From contig NZ_QMEY01000005.1 in assembly GCF_003315795.1 (NCBI RefSeq), positions 124,001-188,000 on the forward strand: DNA of 64,000 nt, read 5' to 3'. The position numbers were made by a program, and so were the translations under genes. Numbering within the stretch: position 1 is the stretch's first letter; every line of letters starts with the position of its first letter. The stretch comes from Spongiactinospora rosea. Lineage in GTDB: Bacteria; Actinomycetota; Actinomycetes; Streptosporangiales; Streptosporangiaceae. Positions 28,131 to 36,386 of the stretch are shown one piece after another. A model generated the notes under the pieces. The model saw only the letters and a list, made by a program, of their open reading frames with translations, had not been told where the DNA came from and ran no database searches.

Positions 28131-28312
28131 GTTCCGCATGTCCGGCCGGGTGCCGGGAAAGTCGGCCTATCCGGTGGCAGAGCCGCATTGTCGGGATCTG
28201 CCGGGGGCTTGGGGTGTTCGCGGGCGTTCGCCGGTCACCATGGCCGAGATTTGAGATGACTTTGGCTCGCGTTGGCCTGCCGTGACGGCCGTGGAGGGGC
28301 GGGCGTCTTCAC

Positions 28313-28324
28313 CATGTGTACATG
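28313..28324. repeat. Small palindrome upstream of a secreted-protein gene
   Basis: CATGT and ACATG are separated by two bases, about 70 bases upstream of the start of the small secreted protein. It may be an operator; nothing else supports this. Confidence 0.25.
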
Positions 28325-28393
28325 CCGCGGCCATGATCACCCTCGGTCGCGGTGGTTCCTGTCCCACAGCACCTCGAAATCAGGAGTGTTCAC

Positions 28394-28738
28394 ATGGTGA
28401 AACGCGTGATCATCGCGCTGGCCGCCCCGGCGCTGTGCGCCGCCGGGCTGCTCACCGGCGGCCCCGCCGCCGCCGCGTCGCCGGCCGGGTTCTCGGCCCA
28501 GACCTCGGCCCGGACCTGGGCACAGTCGCCGATCGAGTGCCGCCTGCAGACCGTCAGGGACGGCCGCGGCTCGTTCGTCGAGTGCCGCGAGCACGGCACG
28601 TACGTCCACTGGATCCGCTGCAAGACCCACCCCGACAGCAGGACGACCGAGGACATCACCAGGGAGTTCACCGGTACCCGCGACCTGCTGCTCTGCGAGC
28701 CGGGAACCCGCGTGGAATCCCACTCCATCGGCGCCTAG
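28394..28738 (+). CDS. Small secreted cysteine-containing protein, unknown
   Basis: This 114-residue protein starts at an ATG with CAGGAG 7 bases upstream. A Sec signal (about 1-29: MVKRVIIALAAPALCAAGLL) ends near GPAAAA. The mature part, about 85 residues, has four Cys (IEC, VEC, IRC, LLC), enough for two disulfides. I recognise no domain. It stands alone between two terminators. It is probably an extracellular protein; no function is assigned. Confidence 0.75.
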   Translation: MVKRVIIALAAPALCAAGLLTGGPAAAASPAGFSAQTSARTWAQSPIECRLQTVRDGRGSFVECREHGTYVHWIRCKTHPDSRTTEDITREFTGTRDLLLCEPGTRVESHSIGA

Positions 28739-28751
28739 CGGACGCCGTGCC

Positions 28752-28797
28752 GGCGGCGCCGTCCTTCCGCAGGGCCATTGCGGAGGGCGGCGCCGCC
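28752..28797. terminator. Bidirectional terminator between convergent genes
   Basis: GGCGGCGCCG-type arms at 28752-28771 and 28779-28797 pair over about 19 bases with one wobble and one bulge around a seven-base loop. It lies between the plus-strand secreted protein and the minus-strand GNAT gene and can serve both. Confidence 0.8.
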
Positions 28798-28804
28798 CGG
28801 CGCG

Positions 28805-29401
28805 TCAGACGGGGGAGCCCGCAGGCCGCCACATCGGCCAGAACGGCGTGCCGTCCGGCAGGTGGAACGGCTCGCGGGACTGGTACCCGTGCCGCGTGTA
28901 CAGGGCGCGGCTGCGCGAACTGCTGGCCTCCAGGTACGCCGGCACGTCGGGACCGAGCCGCGCATGGTGGTGGCGCAGCAGCGTGCTGCCGAGCCCCGCG
29001 TTCTGGTGGGAGGGGTGGACGGCCAGGAACGCCAGATGGTGGTGCGGCTCGGCCGGATGATGCTTCTCGAACAGCGTGTCCAGCACGCGGAACCGCTCGG
29101 TCCACTCCCCGCAGGCGGCCACCAGGCGGCGGTCGTAGTCGTCCGGCTCGGGCAGCGGCACGGTACGCGGGAACCAGACCGCGGCGGCCACCGGCGCCGC
29201 ATCCTCCCCGACGACCTCGATCCGCCCGTGCTCCACCGCGTGGTCCACGAAGATCCGGAAGTTGTCCACCATCACCCTGTGCCGGTCGGCGGCGGCGGGC
29301 ACCAGGTAGGAGGTGGCCGCCAGCCGGGCGAACGCGGTGGCGATCAGCTCGGTGACCGGACCGGCCTCGGCCGCCGCGGCCGGACGTACCGGGGCGCTCA
29401 T
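28805..29401 (-). CDS. GNAT-family N-acetyltransferase
   Basis: The 198-residue protein starts at an ATG overlapping the permease stop (ATGA). Motif A, HPSHQNAGLGSTLLRHH near residue 130, is the acetyl-CoA pyrophosphate-binding loop, and YLEASSSRSRALYTRHGY is the usual following strand-helix. The substrate amine is unknown. Translational coupling to an amino-acid permease suggests it acts on an amino acid or amine moved by that permease. Confidence 0.88.
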   Translation of the reverse strand: MSAPVRPAAAAEAGPVTELIATAFARLAATSYLVPAAADRHRVMVDNFRIFVDHAVEHGRIEVVGEDAAPVAAAVWFPRTVPLPEPDDYDRRLVAACGEWTERFRVLDTLFEKHHPAEPHHHLAFLAVHPSHQNAGLGSTLLRHHHARLGPDVPAYLEASSSRSRALYTRHGYQSREPFHLPDGTPFWPMWRPAGSPV

Positions 29402-30876
29402 GGGGCACCTCCCGTGACCGCCTTGGCCCCCATGCCGACCCGGCCGTAGACGCCGGGCTGGATCGACCGCAGGATCAGCGCCCAGCCCACGCCCAGCAGG
29501 GCGGCCACCACGTAGATCGCGGGCAGCGCCCACCGCAGCGGGTTGCCCTCTTCGACCCCGAGCAGCGTGGCGAAGTTCGCCAGCGCCAGGATCACCATCG
29601 TGGCCAGCGCCACGGTGGCGAGGACCGGGGCGATGACGCGCCGCCAGGTGCTCTCGCCCGTGGGGTTCCTGGCGAAGAACGCGAGCACCGACACCGAGGT
29701 GGTGGCGATCAGCAGCAGCACGCCGAATCCGCCGAAGGTGCCCGTGTAGAAGAACAGGTGCACCAGCGGGTCCAGCCCCGCCATGGCGTAGATGACGATC
29801 GCGAGGAGGCCGAGCGTGCTCTGCGCCAGCGACCCGACCTTGGGCGCGCCCGTGCGCCGTCCGGTCCGCCCGAACGCGGCGGGCAGCACCCGTTCGCGGC
29901 CGAGCGCGAAGAAGTAGCGGGCGGTGGTGTTGTGGAACGAGATCATCGCGGCGATCAGGCTGGTCAGGAAGAGGACCCTGGCGATGGTCACCACCGTGTC
30001 GCCGAGGTGCGCCGTGGCCATCACGAAGATCGTCTCGGGGCCGTCGCGGCGGGCGGCGTCCACGATGCCGTCCGGGCCGGCGGCCACCGTCATCGCCCAC
30101 GACGAGAGCGCGTACAGGATCGCGATGATGGCGACGGAGGCGTACGTCGCGATCGGCACGGTCCTGCGCGGGTCGCGGCTCTCCTCGGAGAAGACCACGG
30201 ACGACTCGAAGCCCACGAACCCGGTGGTGGCGATCACCAGCAGCGCGCCCACGCCGGGGGCGAACAGCGCGGCGGGCGACAGCGCCGCCGCCGCACCCCC
30301 GGCCGCCGCGGGATTGAGCAGGTCGGCCGCGTCGAACAGCAGGATGACCGCCACCTCGGCGGTCAGCAGCACGGCCAGCAGCCTGCCGTTCACATCGACC
30401 CGCATCACGCCGAGCACGGCCACCAGCAGCCAGGCGGCCAGCGCGATCAGCCACCAGGGGATCTGCAGTCCGGCCCACTGCACGAGCAGCGGGGCCGCCG
30501 TCGCGCCGAGCGCGCCGTACAGGCCGACCTGCAGCGCGTTGTAGGCGATCAGGGCGATCCAGGCGGCCCCCACGCCCGCCGGGCGGCCCAGGCCGTTGGT
30601 GACGTACGCGTAGAAGGCCCCCGCGTTGGCGATGTGCCGGGCCATCGCCACGTAGCCGACGGAGAACAGCGCCAGCACCGCGCCGACCACCAGGAAGGCG
30701 ATCGGCAGGCCGGTGATGCCGGTCACCGCGTACGCGGTGGTGACCACGCCCGCCACGACGGTGAGGGGGGCCGCCGCCGACAGGACGAAATAGACGACCG
30801 ACGGCGCCCCGAGGCGGTCGGCGGCCAAGGCTCCGGCGATGGTGTCCGTGCCGGAGCCGGGATGATCGATGAGCAT
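29398..30876 (-). CDS. APC-superfamily amino acid permease
   Basis: The 492-residue membrane protein has about 12-14 spans. The ATG at 30876 is preceded by AGAGAGGAA; an in-frame extension to 30987 is not supported. Span 1 contains FVLSAAAPLTVVAGVV, and the conserved APC segment GFVGFESSVVFSEESRDPRR (about residues 204-223) identifies the family of H+-coupled amino acid/amine transporters. It overlaps the GNAT gene by four bases. The transported amino acid cannot be told from the sequence. Confidence 0.9.
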   Translation of the reverse strand: MLIDHPGSGTDTIAGALAADRLGAPSVVYFVLSAAAPLTVVAGVVTTAYAVTGITGLPIAFLVVGAVLALFSVGYVAMARHIANAGAFYAYVTNGLGRPAGVGAAWIALIAYNALQVGLYGALGATAAPLLVQWAGLQIPWWLIALAAWLLVAVLGVMRVDVNGRLLAVLLTAEVAVILLFDAADLLNPAAAGGAAAALSPAALFAPGVGALLVIATTGFVGFESSVVFSEESRDPRRTVPIATYASVAIIAILYALSSWAMTVAAGPDGIVDAARRDGPETIFVMATAHLGDTVVTIARVLFLTSLIAAMISFHNTTARYFFALGRERVLPAAFGRTGRRTGAPKVGSLAQSTLGLLAIVIYAMAGLDPLVHLFFYTGTFGGFGVLLLIATTSVSVLAFFARNPTGESTWRRVIAPVLATVALATMVILALANFATLLGVEEGNPLRWALPAIYVVAALLGVGWALILRSIQPGVYGRVGMGAKAVTGGAP

Positions 30877-30940
30877 CGCGTTCCTCTCTGGATGCGTGTC
30901 TCCGGGAGGGGGGAGGAGACGACCGCAGGTAAGGTGCGGT

Positions 30941-31573
30941 TCAGGTCCGGTAGGCGAGCACCGCGTCGCCCACCGCCGCCTGGACATGCCTGGTCAGGTC
31001 GGTCAGCGGCGGCGGCATCGCGGCCAGCACGGCGGCCAGGTAACGGCGGGCCGTGGGCCGTTCGGCCGGGTCGGGGACCACGGCCTCCAGCAGGCCGCAC
31101 GCGTCGACCAGCGCCGCCATCGCCATGTCGGCCGGCGTCATCTGCCGGCCCTTCACCAGCGCCGTCTGCAACCGGATCGACGGCCAGGTGGCCTTGCCGA
31201 AGTCGCGCGAGTAGTAGCGGCTGTGCCTGCGCCGCAGCAGCTTGGGCGGCTCGTGTTCCACCAGGCCGGCGCGGATGAGGCGCTCGGCCACCGAGGTGAT
31301 GGCGTCCTTGGCCAGGTAGGCCAGCCAGGTCCGCACGTCCGTGTGCTGGGGCGCGTTCCTGATCTCGGCCAGGACGCGATCGGAGAGCAGGTCGGCGGCC
31401 TGGTGCCGGGCGGTGGGCCGGAGTTGCGGCCCGCGCAGGGCGAGCCGGTTCTGCAGCACGAGTTCGCCGATCAGCGCCCCGGCCAGCCCGAGCGCGGTGG
31501 CCTGCTGGTTCAGCCGCGCCCTGCCCGACCTGGTGGTGTCCCAGGCGATGAGAAAGAAGTCGTCAGCGAGCAC
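30941..31573 (-). CDS. GPP34 (Golgi phosphoprotein 3-like) protein
   Basis: The 210-residue protein starts at GTG 31573 with GGGAG seven bases upstream. It matches the GPP34 fold: VLADDFFLIAWDTTRSG at the N-terminus, ALGLAGALIGELVLQNRLAL, and later PTARRYLAAVLAAMP. Eukaryotic GOLPH3 binds PI4P; the many actinobacterial copies have no settled role and may bind anionic membrane lipids. It lies 64 bases upstream of the permease gene on the same strand and might share its transcript. Confidence 0.85.
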   Translation of the reverse strand: MLADDFFLIAWDTTRSGRARLNQQATALGLAGALIGELVLQNRLALRGPQLRPTARHQAADLLSDRVLAEIRNAPQHTDVRTWLAYLAKDAITSVAERLIRAGLVEHEPPKLLRRRHSRYYSRDFGKATWPSIRLQTALVKGRQMTPADMAMAALVDACGLLEAVVPDPAERPTARRYLAAVLAAMPPPLTDLTRHVQAAVGDAVLAYRT

Positions 31574-32289
31574 GCGCGGCCTCCCGCACGGGGGCGCGCG
31601 GAACGTGCGGCGATCGCCGCAGCGAACTCCGGTGTCCCCAGAGAGCAAGGGGCCGAATCGGTGGACTCACTATTCGCCCTTAACGGATAACCGATTTGAC
31701 AGGGGCCTACAGCGGTGAATTCGATTGCCAGCGCGGGAAAACTTCTATCAAAGATCGCCATTGCTGGGCTACCCCATCTCTCGTGCATTCATAATAAAGA
31801 CGGTAATAACACAAGATAGTGGCCTATATCTAGTTTTGGGGCATAATGATCCCGGATTCCGGATCGCCGTTCCCGGTCGGCGGGTGAGGCGCGACCGCGC
31901 GACCACCAGGGGATCTCCGCATCCGGCACCCGCCCATCGGGCCTGCGGGCAAGGTGTACCGCTGCCGCCCCCGCCATCCCTCCGCGCGTCCTCGCCGCCC
32001 GTCGCGCCGCCCCTCCCACCTGCCGAGACGGCCCCGTCCAGCGGACTTCCGCTCAGGTCCGCATCCGGTCACTTTCGCTGCCGGCCATTCCGGCATGCCC
32101 CAAATGCCACCGAACGGCCGGGCAAGAGCCTTCATCGCGGGGACCGCCCTGGCCCCGACCGCGCATGAGGCGGTGTCCGGGGCCGGGGTCCGGTGGGCTT
32201 GAGAGGTGCGGTGGTCGCTCGGCCTCACGCGTGGACGCGGATGGCCCCGATCTGGCCGGGCAGTGGGGTGAGAAGTGGGGTGAAGGGCC
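31574..32289. other. 716-base gene-poor region with an AT-rich island
   Basis: No convincing gene is visible. From about 31680 to 31860 the base composition falls sharply (runs such as CATAATAAAG and CCTATATCTAG), in contrast to the surrounding DNA. A plus-strand TTGACA (31696-31701) with TTCGAT 18 bases on resembles a promoter, but no gene follows it. Open frames here are arginine/proline-rich and look non-coding. Confidence 0.5.
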
Positions 32290-33213
32290 TCAGCGGACCA
32301 CTTCGGCGAGCTTGGCGAGCTTGTGCACGAGGTCCGGTGTGAGGGACAGATCGAAGATCGTGGCGATGGCCTGGCTCCACCCGTGGATGAAGTACGACCA
32401 GCCGTCCTCCACGGTCAGCCCGCGCTCCTCGCGCTGCGCGCGGGCCTGGGCGAGGAATTCCAGCGGGCCCCGGTAGTTGATCTCCCAGACCAGGGCCTGC
32501 TCGGGGAACGGCGTACCGGCGGGGAGCGGGGAGCCGGGGCGGTCCTTGCCCATGCCGGTGGCGTTGATCACCAGGCTGCCGGGCGGGGCCTGACGGACCA
32601 GGGTCGCCGCGTCCGTCCCAGGGCCCGCCACCTCGTAGCCGAACATCCCGGGCGGCAGGCCGCCCCTGGCGTGCACGCCGCGCAGCCGCTCGATCCGCGC
32701 GGGGTCGGAGTCCACGCTCACGATGCGGGGCGGCGGATCGTCGTGGTGGGCCAGCCACCAGGTGATCGCGGTCCCCGCCCCGCCCGCGCCGAGACAGACC
32801 ACCTCGGCCCCGGTACGGGCGAAATGCCCGCGCGGCAGGAAGTCCACCATCGCCAGTCCCGCCGTGAGCGGGTCCTTGGCATGCCCGGCCAGCAGGTCAC
32901 CGCGCTTGCTCACCGAGGAGATCTCCCCGCACAGCCGCGCGAAGTCGTCCAGCTCGGCGAACAGGTCGGCGGCGGCCTCCCACACCCGGATCTTGTGCGT
33001 GGTGATCAGCGCGCCACGGTACGCAGGGTCGGCGCGCATGCCCTCGACCAGCTCCCGGTAGGCCGAGTCGGGCGCGTCCAGCGGCAGGTCGTGCCCCACC
33101 AGCTCGTCGGTCGGCAGCGCCAGCTCGCGCGCCCACAGGGGGAAGACCCTCTGGATGGAGGAGTTCGCCGTGTCCACGCCCACGAACCCCATCCTCGCGG
33201 TGTTCCCGCTCAC
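32290..33213 (-). CDS. Shikimate dehydrogenase-like (AroE fold) oxidoreductase
   Basis: The 307-residue protein probably starts at GTG 33213 (AAGGGGG upstream). The N-terminal catalytic domain has ITTHKIRV (likely catalytic Lys) and GHAKDPLTAG (Asp). The Rossmann domain has CLGAGGAGTA and INATGMG. The shikimate-carboxylate motif SxS is altered to ANSSIQRVFP, and the protein is longer than biosynthetic AroE (about 270-285). It therefore probably acts on a shikimate-like acid other than in the central pathway. No other aromatic-pathway gene is adjacent. Confidence 0.82.
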   Translation of the reverse strand: MSGNTARMGFVGVDTANSSIQRVFPLWARELALPTDELVGHDLPLDAPDSAYRELVEGMRADPAYRGALITTHKIRVWEAAADLFAELDDFARLCGEISSVSKRGDLLAGHAKDPLTAGLAMVDFLPRGHFARTGAEVVCLGAGGAGTAITWWLAHHDDPPPRIVSVDSDPARIERLRGVHARGGLPPGMFGYEVAGPGTDAATLVRQAPPGSLVINATGMGKDRPGSPLPAGTPFPEQALVWEINYRGPLEFLAQARAQREERGLTVEDGWSYFIHGWSQAIATIFDLSLTPDLVHKLAKLAEVVR

Positions 33214-33365
33214 CCCCGCGCCCCCTTCGTCCCCGGTCCCTCTGTCCAACGTAGCTACCTGGTCTGGTGATATGCCACGACGTTATGGGACAAGCAGGTA
33301 TTAACGGAAGTGTGATCACGGTATAGCGTCGAGGCCCCACAGCCCCCCGTCGAGAGGCGTACACC

Positions 33366-34763
33366 GTGCGAAATCGGCTACTGGCCATACTCGCGGCCTT
33401 ATCCGTGGTGCTGCCCGTCGCGCTCACCGTCCAGGCGGCGTCCGCGTCGGCGGCCGGCACCGGCGATGACATCGTGGAAAGGCTCAAGGCCGTCCCCGGG
33501 CTGACGGTGGTCTCGGAGGGCCGGCCGGTGCCCGGTCACCGGTACTTCATCCTGAGCTTCACCCAGCCGGCCGACCACAGGAACCCGCGCGGCGCGACCT
33601 TCCAGCAGCGGCTCACGCTGCTCCACCGCGCCGAGAACGCCCCCACCGTGCTGTTCACGGGCGGCTACGGTCTCCCGCCGTACCCCGGGGCCAGCCGTAC
33701 CGAGCCCACCGCGCTGATCGGCGGCAACCAGGTCTCCCTCGAACACCGCTTCTTCACCCCGTCCCGTCCCGAGCCCGCCGACTGGCGGAACCTGACGATC
33801 TGGCAGGCGGCCACCGACGAGCACCGCATCGTCCAGGCGCTCAAGCCGATCTACTCCGGCAAGTGGATCCAGACGGGCGCCAGCAAGGGCGGCATGACCT
33901 CGGTGTATCACCGCCGCTTCTACCCTCGCGACATCGACGCGGTGGTCGCCTACGTGGCGCCCAACGACCACATCAATCCGGCCGACCGCGCCTATGGCCG
34001 GTTCTTCGACACGGTGGGCGAGCCGTCCTGCCGCAAGGCGCTGGAGGAGGTGCAGCGGCAGGCCCTCTCGCGCCGGGACCGCATGGTCGCGTTGCTGGAG
34101 GCCGACGCCGCGCGCAACGGCTACACCTTCGCCAAGACCCTGGGCACCGCCGACCGCGCCTTCGAGATGACCGTCCTCGACACGGCGTGGGCCTTCTGGC
34201 AGTACCGCACCTCCGCGGCCTGCGCCACCGTGCCCGCCGCCACCGCCACGGACGAGGAACTGTACGCCTGGATCGACGCGGTGACGTCGTTCGGCTTCTA
34301 CACCGACCAGGGCCAGGAGCGTTACACGCCGTACTACTACCAGGCGGCCACCCAGCTCGGCTGGGCCACCATGAGCTACCGGCACCTGCGCGGGCTGCTG
34401 CACTACAAGAACCTCAACCAGCCCAACTCCGTGCTCCCCGCCGAGCTGCGCTCCCGGCACGACCCGTGGCCCATGCTCGACGTGGACCACTGGGTGCGCA
34501 CCCGCTCGGAGCGGATGATGTTCGTCTACGGCCAGAACGACCCGTGGGGCGCGGAGCGCTTCACGCCCAGCGGCCGCGACTCGGCGCTGTACGTCGCGCC
34601 GGGCGCCAACCACGGGGCCAACATCGCCGCCCTCGCCGAGCCCGACCGCGCCGAGGCCACCGCCACCCTCCTACGCTGGGCAGGCGTCCCAGCGGGCCAA
34701 TCGGCCGACCGCACCCCCGGCCTCCCCCTCGACGACATGCTCCCCTCCCGCCGAATGAAGTAG
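33366..34763 (+). CDS. Secreted S37-family tripeptidyl aminopeptidase
   Basis: The 465-residue protein starts at a GTG with GAGAGG upstream and has a Sec signal (about 1-30) ending ASASAA. It matches the PS-10/S37 family: the nucleophile loop TGASKGGMTS near residue 180, the Asp in YGQNDPWG, and His in GANHGANI form the expected Ser-Asp-His triad of an alpha/beta hydrolase peptidase. Relatives trim tripeptides from extracellular or secreted proteins. It is divergent from the AroE-like gene and ends at a bidirectional terminator. Confidence 0.9.
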   Translation: MRNRLLAILAALSVVLPVALTVQAASASAAGTGDDIVERLKAVPGLTVVSEGRPVPGHRYFILSFTQPADHRNPRGATFQQRLTLLHRAENAPTVLFTGGYGLPPYPGASRTEPTALIGGNQVSLEHRFFTPSRPEPADWRNLTIWQAATDEHRIVQALKPIYSGKWIQTGASKGGMTSVYHRRFYPRDIDAVVAYVAPNDHINPADRAYGRFFDTVGEPSCRKALEEVQRQALSRRDRMVALLEADAARNGYTFAKTLGTADRAFEMTVLDTAWAFWQYRTSAACATVPAATATDEELYAWIDAVTSFGFYTDQGQERYTPYYYQAATQLGWATMSYRHLRGLLHYKNLNQPNSVLPAELRSRHDPWPMLDVDHWVRTRSERMMFVYGQNDPWGAERFTPSGRDSALYVAPGANHGANIAALAEPDRAEATATLLRWAGVPAGQSADRTPGLPLDDMLPSRRMK

Positions 34764-34770
34764 CCCGCTC

Positions 34771-34804
34771 CGCCCCGGCCTCCATCCTCCCGGCGGCCGG
34801 GGCG
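34771..34804. terminator. Bidirectional terminator
   Basis: CGCCCCGGCC (34771-34780) pairs perfectly with GGCCGGGGCG (34795-34804) around a 14-base loop, between the convergent S37 peptidase and ArfB-like genes. Confidence 0.75.
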
Positions 34805-34817
34805 GCGCCATCTCGGG

Positions 34818-35240
34818 TCAGTGGGGGGCTTGGCGGAGGCGCTTGAGGTCGGCGCGGTGTTTCTTGGCCGTGAGGCGGCGTTCGATGGAGGCGCGGCCGG
34901 GCTTGGTGGGGCGGCGGCGGGGTGGGGGCGGGGAGATGGCCTCGCGGAGGAGTTGGGCGAGGCGGGCTGCGGCGGCCTCGCGGTTGCGGAGCTGCGAGCG
35001 GTGCTCGGAGGCCGCGATGGTGAGGACTCCGCCGGACAGCCGCGGGGCCAGACGGTCCAGTGCGCGGGCCTTCAGGTCCGGCGGGATCGCGGTGGTGGCG
35101 GCGAGGTCGAAGCCGAGTTCGACGCGGCTGTCGGTGGTGTTGACGCCCTGGCCTCCTGGCCCGGAGGAGCGGGAGAAGCGCCAGTGCAGCTCGGCCTCGG
35201 GGATGACGACCGAGGTGCGTACGACGAGCGGGCCGGGCAT
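34818..35240 (-). CDS. arfB: ArfB/YaeJ-type peptidyl-tRNA hydrolase (ribosome rescue)
   Basis: The 140-residue protein starts at ATG 35240 behind a strong AAAGGAGG; an in-frame extension to 35360 is unnecessary. It carries the release-factor loop SSGPGGQGVN near residue 30, with the catalytic GGQ, and a basic C-terminal tail (RRRPTKPGRASIERRLTAKK) of the kind that enters the mRNA channel of stalled ribosomes. It should hydrolyse peptidyl-tRNA on non-stop ribosomes. Single-gene unit. Confidence 0.93.
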   Translation of the reverse strand: MPGPLVVRTSVVIPEAELHWRFSRSSGPGGQGVNTTDSRVELGFDLAATTAIPPDLKARALDRLAPRLSGGVLTIAASEHRSQLRNREAAAARLAQLLREAISPPPPRRRPTKPGRASIERRLTAKKHRADLKRLRQAPH

Positions 35241-35454
35241 GATCCGCCCTCCTTTCTGGGCTTTCGGGGGGTTTGTCGCCATAGAGTTTACCCGCCACCC
35301 CCATACGGTGATCAAATGGTTAAGTTCCGTCACTTGTGGGAGCGGACGCGGGTCGTGCATCGTATCCGCTGGCCCGTCGGCCGCTGCTTTCCGCGTTTCG
35401 CGGCCGGATCGCCCGCGGCCGGGGCCGGACGGGGATTTCCACGGAGGAAGCGTT

Positions 35455-36318
35455 GTGACGGCGATCGTAGGCGTGCACGGTATCGGGAAGTACCACTACT
35501 ACGAGGAAGCCGGAATGTCGGCCGCGGCAGCGGCCGAGGCGCTTCGCGGTAAATGGAACCGATATCTGCACGGCGGCCTGAACGGCCAGGCCGACGACTC
35601 CGGCGGGGACTACGTCACCGCCGTGGCCTACTACGCCCACCACCTCGGCGAACCGGGCCGCCCCGGCGCCGTTCCCGCGCGCGGCGGACGGGTGGAGCAG
35701 GCCATGGACGCCGAGGCGCAGCGCGTCTTCTTCCACTGGGCGACGCAGCTCGAAGGGATCAAGGAGGCCGCCGGGGAATCGCTCACCGGGGCGCTGCGCC
35801 GGGCCACCGAGTGGCTGCTGGAGCGCCTGGAGGAGCGGGCGGTGTCGTTCGCCACCATGTTCTGCCCCGAGGTCGCGGCCTACCTGGAGAGCACCGGGAG
35901 CCCGGCCCGCGTCCGGTGCCGTGAGGCGGTCGCCGAGGCGATCCGCACGCACAGCCCCCAGGTGGTCATCGCGCACTCGCTCGGCAGCGTCGTGGCGTAC
36001 GAGACCCTGCACGCCTACCCCGACCTGAACGTGGACCTGCTGATCACGCTCGGCAGCCCGCTCGGCATGCGCAACGTCGTCTTCGAACGGCTGATGCCCG
36101 CTCCCGCCGGAGGGTGGGGCATTCGCCCGCACGGCGTGAAACGCTGGGTGAACATCGCCGACAAGGACGACATCGCGGCCATCCCGCCCGGACTGCGGGG
36201 CTGCTTCAACGGAGTCGACCACGACGGGCTCGTCAACCTCGACTGGATCGACTTTCACAGCGTCCGGAGGTATCTCGGATCCGGCGCTTTGAACCCCTTC
36301 TTGACTCCGTACCTCTAA
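35455..36318 (+). CDS. Predicted cytoplasmic serine hydrolase (alpha/beta fold)
   Basis: The 287-residue protein starts at a GTG with ACGGAGGAAG seven bases upstream. No signal peptide. It begins VTAIVGVHGIGKYHYYEEA, a first strand and oxyanion loop, and has VVIAHSLGSVVAYE near residue 165, the nucleophile elbow with Ser; NIADKDDIAAIPPG near 225 can supply the acid and a late His (DFHSV) the base. I do not recognise its substrate; esterase/lipase or peptidase are both possible. It is 68 bases upstream of an HSP90-like gene in the same direction, and I infer a three-gene unit with that gene and the TPR gene. Confidence 0.8.
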   Translation: MTAIVGVHGIGKYHYYEEAGMSAAAAAEALRGKWNRYLHGGLNGQADDSGGDYVTAVAYYAHHLGEPGRPGAVPARGGRVEQAMDAEAQRVFFHWATQLEGIKEAAGESLTGALRRATEWLLERLEERAVSFATMFCPEVAAYLESTGSPARVRCREAVAEAIRTHSPQVVIAHSLGSVVAYETLHAYPDLNVDLLITLGSPLGMRNVVFERLMPAPAGGWGIRPHGVKRWVNIADKDDIAAIPPGLRGCFNGVDHDGLVNLDWIDFHSVRRYLGSGALNPFLTPYL

Positions 36319-36386
36319 ACCGATCGGCCACTGTCGGTCATGGCCGCTAGGGTGATTCCCCGTCGTCGTTGAACGAGGGGATTCGG

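Noticed and set aside
31725..32168. 147-codon frame in the AT-rich intergenic region
   Set aside because: Starts in AT-rich DNA without a ribosome site and becomes Pro/Arg-rich low-complexity sequence; not protein-like.
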